NCBI RefSeq assembly: GCF_014636315.1
Contig: NZ_BMED01000006.1
Coordinates: 434,001 to 498,000, forward strand
DNA: 64,000 nucleotides
Reading direction: 5' to 3'
Source of the DNA: Parundibacterium terreum
GTDB taxonomy: Bacteria > Pseudomonadota > Gammaproteobacteria > Burkholderiales > Burkholderiaceae_D
In this document: positions 26,028 to 33,720 of the stretch, piece by piece
How positions within the stretch are numbered: the stretch's first letter is position 1
Layout: every line of letters starts with the position of its first letter
Translations under genes and position numbers: made by a program
The notes under the pieces: model-generated
What the model saw: the letters and a program-made list of their open reading frames with translations, nothing else
The model's database searches: none
Told to the model about the DNA's origin: nothing

Positions 26028-28517
26028 ATGTCACGTTCACGTAAACTCATTGCCCCGCTAGTGCTGGGCAGCACGCTTGCTGCAGGTAGTGCAGCGGTAT
26101 TCGCGGCCTCCAGCACGGAAGCCAACGCCAGCGGCCCTGCCATCTCCGGTTACCAGTTGCCGGTGCCGGAACTGCAGGCGATTGTCGACGCGCCGCGCGC
26201 GCCGCAATTCCGCCTCGGGCCGCAGCGCAAGCAAGCCTTGCTGATCAGCTTGCCGGGTTTGCCCGGTATTGCCGAGGTGGCGCAGCCGGAACTGAAACTG
26301 GCGGGTTTGCGCATCAATCCCCGGGTACGTGCCTCCAGCCATTTCGACTTCGGCAATGGATTGACATTGCTGGATATTGCCAGCGGCAAGACCCGCTCGG
26401 TCAGCGGCCTGCCGGCCAATCCACGGATAGAGAACGTGGCCTGGTCTAACGATGAACGCTGGGTAGCTTTCAGCCGCTGGGCCGACGACGGCGTGGAGCT
26501 GTGGCTGCTGGATGTGGAAAAAGCGAGCGCAAAGAAACTGATCAAGGACAAGCTGAACGCAACCACCAGTGCCGGTTTTAGCTGGCTGAACGGTTCGCGC
26601 AGCTTGCTGCTGAAACTGACGCCGGCCAAACAGGCGGCGGCACCGGTGGCCTCCATCGTGCCGGCCGGCCCCAATATGCAGGAAACAAGGGGCGGCAAGC
26701 TGACCCAGACCCGCACCTATCCGGACATGCTGAAAACCGCGGCCGATGCCGATCTGCTGGACTGGCAGTTGCAAAGCCAGCTTGCGGTGGCCAATGTGCA
26801 GGGTGAAGTCAAACGCATAGGACCGGTGGCGACCTTGATCGGCGCGCAGGCTTCGCCGGATGGCAAGCTGATCCTGACCACGCAGATGCATCGCCCCTAT
26901 TCCACGATCTTGCCGGTGTACCGTTTCCCGCAATTGGTCGAGGTCTGGGATATCCAGGGGCACAAGCTGAAAACCATCGCCGAGCGCCCTATGCAGGAGC
27001 GCCTGCCCAGCGGCAACGATGCAGTGCAGACCGGCCCGCGTGAATTCGGCTGGCGCAGCGACCAGCCGGCGACACTGTACTGGGCGGAAGCGCAGGCCGG
27101 CGGCGATCCTGAAGTCATCGCCGATGTCCATGACATCCTGTTCCAGCAAGCCGCCCCGTTTGATGCGGCTCCGCAAAAACTGCTGGCGATGGCCTGGCGT
27201 TTTTCCGGTGTACAGTGGGGTAACGATGGCCTGGCGCTAGTGACTGAGAGCTGGTGGAAGACCCGCGACACCCGCACCTGGCGCATACAGCCCGGCCATG
27301 CCGATGCTAGGCCGGATCTGCTGTTCGCCCGCAAATCGGAAGACCAGTATGCCAATCCGGGCACGCCATCCACTAGCCCGAATGCCTACGGCAGGGCGGT
27401 GCTGCGTACCGCTGCTGATGGCAAGTCGCTATTCCTGGCCGGTGTAGGGGCCAGCCCGGAAGGCGACCGTCCTTTCCTGGACAGGTTTGATCTGGACAGC
27501 AAGCAGGCCACCCGCCTGTGGCGTTCGCAGGCGCCCTATTATGAGCAAGTGGCTGCACTGCTAGACGATAGCGGCAACAACTTCGTCACCAGCCGCGAAT
27601 CGACGCAAGAGCCGGCCAATTTCTATGTGCGTACAGTAGGCAAGGATGAGCCGCGTGCGCTGACGCATTTCACCGACCCCACGCCGCAGTTCAAGGGCGT
27701 GCAAAAGCAGCAGATCCGCTACAAGCGCGCCGATGGCGTGGACCTGACCGCCACCCTGTACCTGCCGCCGGACTACGATCCCAAGCGCGACGGCCCGCGC
27801 CCGATGCTGATGTGGGCTTACCCGAGGGAGTTCAAGACTGCCGAGGCCGCCAGCCAGGTCAAGGATTCGCCGTATAAATTCAACCGCATCAGTTACTGGG
27901 GGCCGCATGTAATGCTGGCGCGCGGCTACACGGTGCTGGACGGCCCTTCCATGCCCATCATAGGCGAAGGCAAGCAGGAGCCGAATGATACTTATCTGGA
28001 CCAGTTGAAGATGGATGCGCAGGCAGCCGTCGACGAAGTAGTGCGCCTCGGCGTGGCGGACCGCAGCCGTATCGCCATCGGCGGCCACAGCTATGGCGCC
28101 TTCATGACGGCCAACCTGCTGGCCCATACCCGCCTGTTCCGCGCAGGTATTGCAAGGTCCGGCGCTTACAACCGCACGCTGACACCGTTCGGCTTCCAGT
28201 CCGAAGACCGTAATTATTGGGAAGCCATCGATGTTTACCAAGCAATGTCGCCGTTCAATTTTGCGCACCAGATCAAGGACCCCATCCTGCTGATCCACGG
28301 TGAGCAGGATAATAATTCGGGTACTTTCCCTATCCAGAGCGAGCGCATGTACCAGGCGCTGCAAGGCCTTGGCGCAGTCACTCGACTATCGACACTGCCT
28401 AACGAAAGCCATGCCTACCGCGCGCGTGAATCCATCATGCACATGCTGTGGGAAGAAGACCGCTGGCTGGATAAATACGTGAAAAACGCTAAGCCGGAGG
28501 CACCTGCGGCGAAGTAG
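26028..28517 (+). CDS. S9 family prolyl oligopeptidase-like exported peptidase
   Basis: I chose the ATG at 26028 (MSRSRKLIAPLVLGSTLAAGSAAVFA), which provides a signal peptide; 25 extra residues from an upstream ATG look untranslated. The 829-residue protein has an N-terminal beta-propeller-like region and a C-terminal alpha/beta-hydrolase domain. The nucleophile Ser is in IGGHSYGAFMTANLL, the acid in HGEQDNNSG and the base His in NESHAYRARES. It resembles the S9 glutamyl/acylaminoacyl peptidases. It follows the M16 pair by 80 bases in the same direction, so a common periplasmic peptide-degradation operon is likely. Confidence 0.92.
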   Translation: MSRSRKLIAPLVLGSTLAAGSAAVFAASSTEANASGPAISGYQLPVPELQAIVDAPRAPQFRLGPQRKQALLISLPGLPGIAEVAQPELKLAGLRINPRVRASSHFDFGNGLTLLDIASGKTRSVSGLPANPRIENVAWSNDERWVAFSRWADDGVELWLLDVEKASAKKLIKDKLNATTSAGFSWLNGSRSLLLKLTPAKQAAAPVASIVPAGPNMQETRGGKLTQTRTYPDMLKTAADADLLDWQLQSQLAVANVQGEVKRIGPVATLIGAQASPDGKLILTTQMHRPYSTILPVYRFPQLVEVWDIQGHKLKTIAERPMQERLPSGNDAVQTGPREFGWRSDQPATLYWAEAQAGGDPEVIADVHDILFQQAAPFDAAPQKLLAMAWRFSGVQWGNDGLALVTESWWKTRDTRTWRIQPGHADARPDLLFARKSEDQYANPGTPSTSPNAYGRAVLRTAADGKSLFLAGVGASPEGDRPFLDRFDLDSKQATRLWRSQAPYYEQVAALLDDSGNNFVTSRESTQEPANFYVRTVGKDEPRALTHFTDPTPQFKGVQKQQIRYKRADGVDLTATLYLPPDYDPKRDGPRPMLMWAYPREFKTAEAASQVKDSPYKFNRISYWGPHVMLARGYTVLDGPSMPIIGEGKQEPNDTYLDQLKMDAQAAVDEVVRLGVADRSRIAIGGHSYGAFMTANLLAHTRLFRAGIARSGAYNRTLTPFGFQSEDRNYWEAIDVYQAMSPFNFAHQIKDPILLIHGEQDNNSGTFPIQSERMYQALQGLGAVTRLSTLPNESHAYRARESIMHMLWEEDRWLDKYVKNAKPEAPAAK

Positions 28518-28548
28518 TCTGAAGCCGCATGGAGCAGTTGCAAAGAGG

Positions 28549-28573
28549 GGGCCGGAATTTTCCGGCCTTTTTC
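28549..28573 (+). terminator. Rho-independent terminator after the S9 peptidase
   Basis: GGCCGGAA and TTCCGGCC pair around a two-base loop and are followed by TTTTTC. This ends the M16-M16-S9 unit. Confidence 0.92.
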
Positions 28574-28629
28574 TTTTGGGCCGATTGCCAGATAATGATT
28601 GCCAATATCCGTATCACACAGGAGAAGGC

Positions 28630-29205
28630 ATGGACAAAGGCAGGTTGGAAGCATTCAGCGATGGCGTCATCGCGATCATTATCACCATCATGGTGCTGGA
28701 ACTGAAGGTGCCGCATGGGACAGACCTGAATGCGCTGCTGCCCTTGCTGCCGGTATTTTGCAGCTACGTGCTGAGCTTCATCTATGTCGGCATCTACTGG
28801 AACAACCATCACCACATGCTGCATGCTGCGAAGCAGGTCAGCGGTGCGGCCTTGTGGGCCAATCTGCATCTGCTGTTCTGGCTTTCGCTGATTCCTTTCG
28901 TTACCGGCTGGGTGGGAGAAAACCAGTTCACGTCATTGCCGCTGGCGCTGTATGGTTTTGTCTTGCTGATGAGCGGTTTCGGCTACTACCTGCTGGCGCG
29001 CGCGCTGGTTGCCAGCCATGGTGGGGATTCCGCTCTGGCGAAGGCGATAGGCAAGGACGTCAAGGGGATTACTTCCGTGATCTGCTATGCGGTGGCGATT
29101 CCCGCTGCATTCTGGAACCCATGGGCAGCGTTCGTGATTTACGTCGGCGTTGCGGGGATGTGGTTTATCCCTGACCGCAGGATAGAACAGGTGATGGAGC
29201 GCTAG
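28630..29205 (+). CDS. TMEM175/DUF1211 family membrane protein (putative potassium channel)
   Basis: The start is the ATG at 28630, after a GGAGAAGG ribosome site. The 191-residue protein begins MDKGRLEAFSDGVIAIIITIMVLEL, which carries the FSD motif of the bacterial TMEM175 family in its first membrane helix. It has about six hydrophobic segments. Members of this family form K+-selective channels as oligomers. It is transcribed alone after a terminator, so its physiological role here cannot be inferred from neighbours. Confidence 0.9.
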   Translation: MDKGRLEAFSDGVIAIIITIMVLELKVPHGTDLNALLPLLPVFCSYVLSFIYVGIYWNNHHHMLHAAKQVSGAALWANLHLLFWLSLIPFVTGWVGENQFTSLPLALYGFVLLMSGFGYYLLARALVASHGGDSALAKAIGKDVKGITSVICYAVAIPAAFWNPWAAFVIYVGVAGMWFIPDRRIEQVMER

Positions 29206-29456
29206 CTGAATTCCCGATGGTTGCTCAGCCTGCGAGCCGCAAACAGGATTTTTCAATAAATAATGTCAATTTCTGTGGTTAGGGCCGCCACGATGTGAGC
29301 ACAAAAACATTATTTGGGTATGATTGCGTGAAAATAGTGCGGTATTCGGCCTGTTTCCAGCGAGATACTGCAAATCAAGGGCTCGCTGTTGCTTTATGGA
29401 AATGACCCCGGTGGTATTTTCATTTATCATGACAGAGCTTACCTAAAGGTGTGAAT

Positions 29457-29873
29457 ATGTTAAGAGTAGTGATCATGGACAGTAGCGCGGTTGCCCGCAA
29501 CCTGCTGGGGTCCGTACTGACAAGCGGCGGCCATGAAGTGGTCGGCGACAGCAATACCGGTGCGGCCAACCTGGCGCGCATGGTCAAACTGCGGCCGCAA
29601 ATAGTTTGTGTCGATATCGGTGAGCTGAGCGAAGAAGGCTTGGCACTGCTGGATGCGATACGCAGTGCGCTGCCCAAGGCGCTGGTATTCCTGGTATCCA
29701 GCAAGATCGATGCAGAGACCATACAGGCTACGCAGCAAAAAGGCGTGCAGGGTTTTATCGTCAAGCCTTTCAATACGGTTGCCGTACTGGCGACCATACG
29801 CAATACCATCCTGAAAATAGCCAAGCAGCAGCAAGCCAAGCCCGCTGACGGCGACGCCCAGGCCAGCGCCTGA
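29457..29873 (+). CDS. Stand-alone CheY-like receiver protein
   Basis: The 138-residue protein is a single receiver domain: VVIMDSSAVARNLLGSVLTSGGHEVVG, the phospho-acceptor Asp in QIVCVDIGELS, and the conserved Lys in FIVKPFNTVAVLATI. Only one acidic residue (MDSS) occupies the usual N-terminal acidic pair, which may affect Mg binding. A short Gln/Ala/Lys tail follows, with no output domain. A GTG six bases upstream is an alternative start. No kinase is adjacent; the M1 peptidase gene follows closely. It probably works by protein-protein contact, as CheY does. Confidence 0.88.
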   Translation: MLRVVIMDSSAVARNLLGSVLTSGGHEVVGDSNTGAANLARMVKLRPQIVCVDIGELSEEGLALLDAIRSALPKALVFLVSSKIDAETIQATQQKGVQGFIVKPFNTVAVLATIRNTILKIAKQQQAKPADGDAQASA

Positions 29874-29886
29874 CACCGCCTGCATC

Positions 29887-31206
29887 TTGGCATTGCCCGT
29901 TTCTTTCTTATCCCGCATCCGTCGTTTCATCTTGCCGCTATCGGCCGCCTGGCTGGGCTGGCAGGGCGGCGCCGATGCGGCCGAGATTCTTTCTTACCAT
30001 GCGCGCCTGCAGCCGGATATGGCGATGCACAGCATCCAGGGACAGACACGCATAGCATTGCGCGGTACAGCGCAAGCTGCTTCGCAGCTTTCTTTTCCCG
30101 TGCATGCATTGAATGTCACGGCGCTTGAGCTGGATGGCTCCAGCATTCCGGTCAATATCGCGCAGGGCAAGCTGCTGGTAGCACTGCCTGCAAGTCCCCC
30201 GGGGCAAACACACAGCCTGCAGATATCCTATCAGGGCAAGCCTGACAAGGGCCTGGTGTTCGGCACTGACTATGTGTACACCGCCTTCCATACCTGCCAC
30301 TGGATGATTTGCGACGAAGCGCCGGGGATAAGGGCGAGCATCAATATGGAGATACAACTGCCGGCCGATTACAAGCTGGTGGCGAGCGGCGTGCCGGTGG
30401 CAATCAAGCCGGGGCCGGATGGGCTGGTGAGCCACCTGTGGCATCAGCAGCGCGCCGACGCCAGCTATTTGTATGGATTTGCAGCGGGCAAATTCCAGCA
30501 AACCACAGAGCGAGTGGGCGAGGTGACGCTGGACTATTACGGCGCGGTAGACGACGCAGCCGCTTTACGCAAAAAATTCCAGCCTACTTCACAGATGCTG
30601 GAATTCCTGCAGCAAAAAGCCGGCGTGCCCTTCCCTCACCCTACGTATTCGCAGGTATTACTGCCCGGCTCAGAAGCGCAGGAGCTCAGTTCGTTTTCCG
30701 TCATCGGTAAGCAGATGCTGGATCCGATACTGGATGAGCCGAGGGAAGACTGGGTCATCGTGCATGAACTGGCGCACCAGTGGTGGGGCAATTCGCTGAC
30801 CTGCCGTGACTGGAAGGATTTCTGGCTGAATGAAGGCATCACGGTATTCATGGTGGCTGCCTACAAGGAACAGCGCTGGGGCCATGCCGCCTATGTGCAT
30901 GAACTGGAACTGGCGAGTAAGCGCTGGCAGGCAGCGATAGATGCAGGTTTCGACAAGCCGCTGGCCTATGTCGGCGACTACCCTTCCCTGCGCATACAGC
31001 GGGCAATCACCTACAGCAAGGGTGCGATTTTCATGGATGTGCTGCGCAAGGAGTTAGGGGATGAGCTGTTCTGGCAAGGCTTCAGGCACTATACGCAGCA
31101 ATATGCCGGCAAGTCGGTGGACAGCAGGGATTTCCAGCTTGCCATGGAACAAACGGCAGGCCGTCCGCTGGGAACCTTGTTCGATGCCTGGGTGAACGGC
31201 AAGTAA
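29887..31206 (+). CDS. M1 family aminopeptidase-like zinc peptidase, exported
   Basis: No ATG precedes the signal-like segment FILPLSAAWLGWQGGADAAE, so a TTG at 29887 (or 29893) is the probable start; the first ATG lies about 45 codons later, inside conserved sequence. The 439-residue protein has an N-terminal beta domain and the gluzincin site HELAHQWWG...NEGITVF (HExxH plus downstream Glu). It lacks the large C-terminal helical domain of full-length M1 enzymes, so it is a short-form member. It lies 13 bases after the receiver gene and may be co-transcribed with it. Confidence 0.88.
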   Translation: MALPVSFLSRIRRFILPLSAAWLGWQGGADAAEILSYHARLQPDMAMHSIQGQTRIALRGTAQAASQLSFPVHALNVTALELDGSSIPVNIAQGKLLVALPASPPGQTHSLQISYQGKPDKGLVFGTDYVYTAFHTCHWMICDEAPGIRASINMEIQLPADYKLVASGVPVAIKPGPDGLVSHLWHQQRADASYLYGFAAGKFQQTTERVGEVTLDYYGAVDDAAALRKKFQPTSQMLEFLQQKAGVPFPHPTYSQVLLPGSEAQELSSFSVIGKQMLDPILDEPREDWVIVHELAHQWWGNSLTCRDWKDFWLNEGITVFMVAAYKEQRWGHAAYVHELELASKRWQAAIDAGFDKPLAYVGDYPSLRIQRAITYSKGAIFMDVLRKELGDELFWQGFRHYTQQYAGKSVDSRDFQLAMEQTAGRPLGTLFDAWVNGK

Positions 31207-31397
31207 GTCATTGCTGTCTTGGGTCTGATGAGGTGTTGCGGCGGCATTGCTGAGCTCCCCCGGCTTATCCAGCTTACCCAGCTTTATCCCGGTTTTGGCG
31301 GATTTCATCGCCAGCATCTGGATTTCGTCGCATCTTTCCCCTACTCTTGCGTTACAAGCCACAATGGCAACACTAAAAGAGGATTTGGGGATGAGAG

Positions 31398-32891
31398 ATG
31401 ACTGCCGTAAATAAAACCAGCTTGCCGGCGAGGCAAGACCAGTTGCTTCCCACCGAAGTATCGATGCGCAGCAGCACCTGGTTTGACCGCTCTTCCAGCT
31501 ATCCCATCTTCAGCGGCACCTGGTACCGCTACCGGGTGATCTCTGCGCTGGTATCAATGGTGCTGATGCTGGTGATCTTCCTGCTGATTGCCTTCGCCTC
31601 CAGGGATCAGTGGAAAAGTGTCGTGGTGCCGGGGGCGTCGCTGGGCCTGGGCATGCTTTGCCTGCTGACTTCCGGCATCGGCATGGCCGTACTGGTGCGC
31701 CGCCAGGGCTGGCCGGTGCGCAAGGAGGCGATAGGTCTGGTCACTGCCTTGCTGCTGGGCCTGTTGCTGTCATGGGGCGTGGTCAGCGGTAGCGGCACAC
31801 TGGCGCGCATGCTGGTTTATGGATCTGCGTCTTCAGAGGTATCCATTGCGCTGACGGGCAATATCCGCGAAGTAAAGAAGGATGAGGCGGAAAAAGCGGA
31901 GAAGGTGGATGGCGAGGGTAAGACTGCAAAAGCGGCGGCGCCGGCCGATTCTTCTCCGGCGGTAGAAGTTGGTCCCGGTGTTGGAGAGCCTTCGCCTGCT
32001 GAAGTATCTGCGGCATCGTCCAGTTCAACTGCTGCCTCCGCTCGCTCCTCCTCCTCCGGCGACGCTGGGTCCGAAGGCCGGAATAAGGAAAACACGGACA
32101 ACACGGAAAACAAGGACAAGGAACGCAAGAATATGTGGGGCACCGTTGCCGGTGTGCTGGGGGTCAGTGCATTCGTGCTGCACTTCGGTGGCTGGATGGA
32201 TTTGTTTTTGTTCTTCCGCCAGCGCCGCCGGCTTGAAGAAGTGCTGCGGCAGCAGGAAATGGACAGGCTGAAAGCGGCGCGCAATGAAGCGGAGCTGCGC
32301 CTGTCGGTACTGGTGGCGCAGGTGGAACCGCACTTCCTGTTCAATACGCTGGCGGGCGTACGCTCGGCGATTGTCACTGAACCGCAAAGGGCGACTGCCA
32401 TCGTTGATCATCTGGTGGATTATCTGCGCGCCACGATACCGCAAATGCGTAGCGACGGCAGCAGTGCACAAGCGAGGCTGGGCCCGCAACTGGAAGCGGC
32501 GCGTGCCTATCTGGCGCTGATGCAGGCGCGCATTCCGCGGCTCAGTTATTCGGTGGAATCAGACGTGGACATGCAGGATGCCGCAATACCGCCGCTGATC
32601 CTGATTTCACTGGTGGAAAATGCGGTCAAGCATGGCATAGAGCCGAAGATAGGGGCTGCACGCATAGCCATCCGGGCCAGGGAAATAGAGGTCGGCGGTG
32701 TGCAAAGCCTGGAGCTGAGCGTCAGCGACGACGGCGTCGGCTTCGGCGGCACCACCTCCGGCAGCGGCCTGGGTTTATCGAATATCCGGGAAAGGCTGGA
32801 AACCCTGTATGGTGAGCAAGCCAGCCTTACATTGAAAGCATTGCCGGAAGGCGGAGTGGCGGCGATCATCCTGTTGCCGCTGTCGGCGTGA
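31398..32891 (+). CDS. LytS/AlgZ-type sensor histidine kinase with long low-complexity loop
   Basis: The 497-residue protein has three hydrophobic segments at about 45-130. It then has a Ser/Ala/Glu/Lys-rich low-complexity stretch of roughly 100 residues, and a fourth hydrophobic segment near 250. A coiled coil (RRRLEEVLRQQEMDRLKAARNEAELR) leads to a HisKA_5-type kinase: VEPHFLFNTLAGVRS with the phospho-accepting His, LVENAVKHGIEPK, DDGVGFGG and GSGLGLSNIRERL. It would phosphorylate the LytTR regulator encoded 45 bases downstream. By the number of membrane segments the low-complexity loop should be periplasmic. Confidence 0.93.
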   Translation: MTAVNKTSLPARQDQLLPTEVSMRSSTWFDRSSSYPIFSGTWYRYRVISALVSMVLMLVIFLLIAFASRDQWKSVVVPGASLGLGMLCLLTSGIGMAVLVRRQGWPVRKEAIGLVTALLLGLLLSWGVVSGSGTLARMLVYGSASSEVSIALTGNIREVKKDEAEKAEKVDGEGKTAKAAAPADSSPAVEVGPGVGEPSPAEVSAASSSSTAASARSSSSGDAGSEGRNKENTDNTENKDKERKNMWGTVAGVLGVSAFVLHFGGWMDLFLFFRQRRRLEEVLRQQEMDRLKAARNEAELRLSVLVAQVEPHFLFNTLAGVRSAIVTEPQRATAIVDHLVDYLRATIPQMRSDGSSAQARLGPQLEAARAYLALMQARIPRLSYSVESDVDMQDAAIPPLILISLVENAVKHGIEPKIGAARIAIRAREIEVGGVQSLELSVSDDGVGFGGTTSGSGLGLSNIRERLETLYGEQASLTLKALPEGGVAAIILLPLSA

Positions 32892-32936
32892 TCCGAACTG
32901 AATTAATCTGCGTACATAGAATTGAAGGAAAGATAG

Positions 32937-33695
32937 ATGCCTACTGCCATTATTGCTGATGACGAAGACCTTCCGCGTTCAGAACTGCGCCGCATGCTGG
33001 CCGATGTCTGGCCGGAACTGCAGATACTGGCCGAGTGCGAGCATGGAGCGGACGCGCTGGAGGCGATACAGCACTACGCGCCGGATATAGCCTTTCTCGA
33101 CATACGCATGCCCGGCCTCAGTGGCCTGGATGTGGCAAACGCCGTGAAAGGCCAGTGCCACGCGGTGTTTACGACAGCCTATGACAATCACGCGCTGGAA
33201 GCTTTTGCCGCAGGAGCGCTGGATTATCTGCTGAAACCCTTGTCGCGTGAGCGCCTGCAGGAGGCGGTGAACCGGCTGCGCGAGCGCCTGTCCAGCAGCC
33301 AGTCCGCACCGGATATCAGCAAGCTGATGAGTGAACTGGACAAGCGCCTGCGCGGCAGCGTGGCAACGGAGCGCATACGCTGGATCAGTGCCAGTGTCGG
33401 CGATACGATCAAGATGTTCCCTGTGGAGAAAATCCTGTTCTTTGCATCGGATGAAAAATATACCAGAGTCGTCAGCAGCGATGATGAGGCACACGTACGC
33501 AAGCCGCTGCGTGAGCTGATAGACGGGCTGGATCCGGAAGTGTTCTGGCAAATCCATCGCAGCGTGGTTGTGCGCGCGGACGCGATCGCCAAGGCGCATC
33601 GCGATGAGCTGGGTAAGGTGACAGTGGAACTGCGCGGCTGCAAGGAAAAACTGAAGGTCAGCCAGGCCTATTCATGGCGCTTCCGGCCTATGTAG
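32937..33695 (+). CDS. LytTR-family response regulator
   Basis: The 252-residue protein has an N-terminal receiver (ADDEDLPRSELRRML, phospho-acceptor Asp in IAFLDIRMPGLSG, Lys in DYLLKPLSRERL). It also has a C-terminal LytTR DNA-binding domain (FPVEKILFFASDEKYTRVV, then HVRKPLRELIDGLDPEVFWQIHRSVVV). Regulators of this class bind direct repeats upstream of their targets. It pairs with the kinase gene just upstream. No target operon is apparent in the window. Confidence 0.95.
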   Translation: MPTAIIADDEDLPRSELRRMLADVWPELQILAECEHGADALEAIQHYAPDIAFLDIRMPGLSGLDVANAVKGQCHAVFTTAYDNHALEAFAAGALDYLLKPLSRERLQEAVNRLRERLSSSQSAPDISKLMSELDKRLRGSVATERIRWISASVGDTIKMFPVEKILFFASDEKYTRVVSSDDEAHVRKPLRELIDGLDPEVFWQIHRSVVVRADAIAKAHRDELGKVTVELRGCKEKLKVSQAYSWRFRPM

Positions 33696-33720
33696 GGCCA
33701 GGTTCAGCGGCAGGAAGCAG

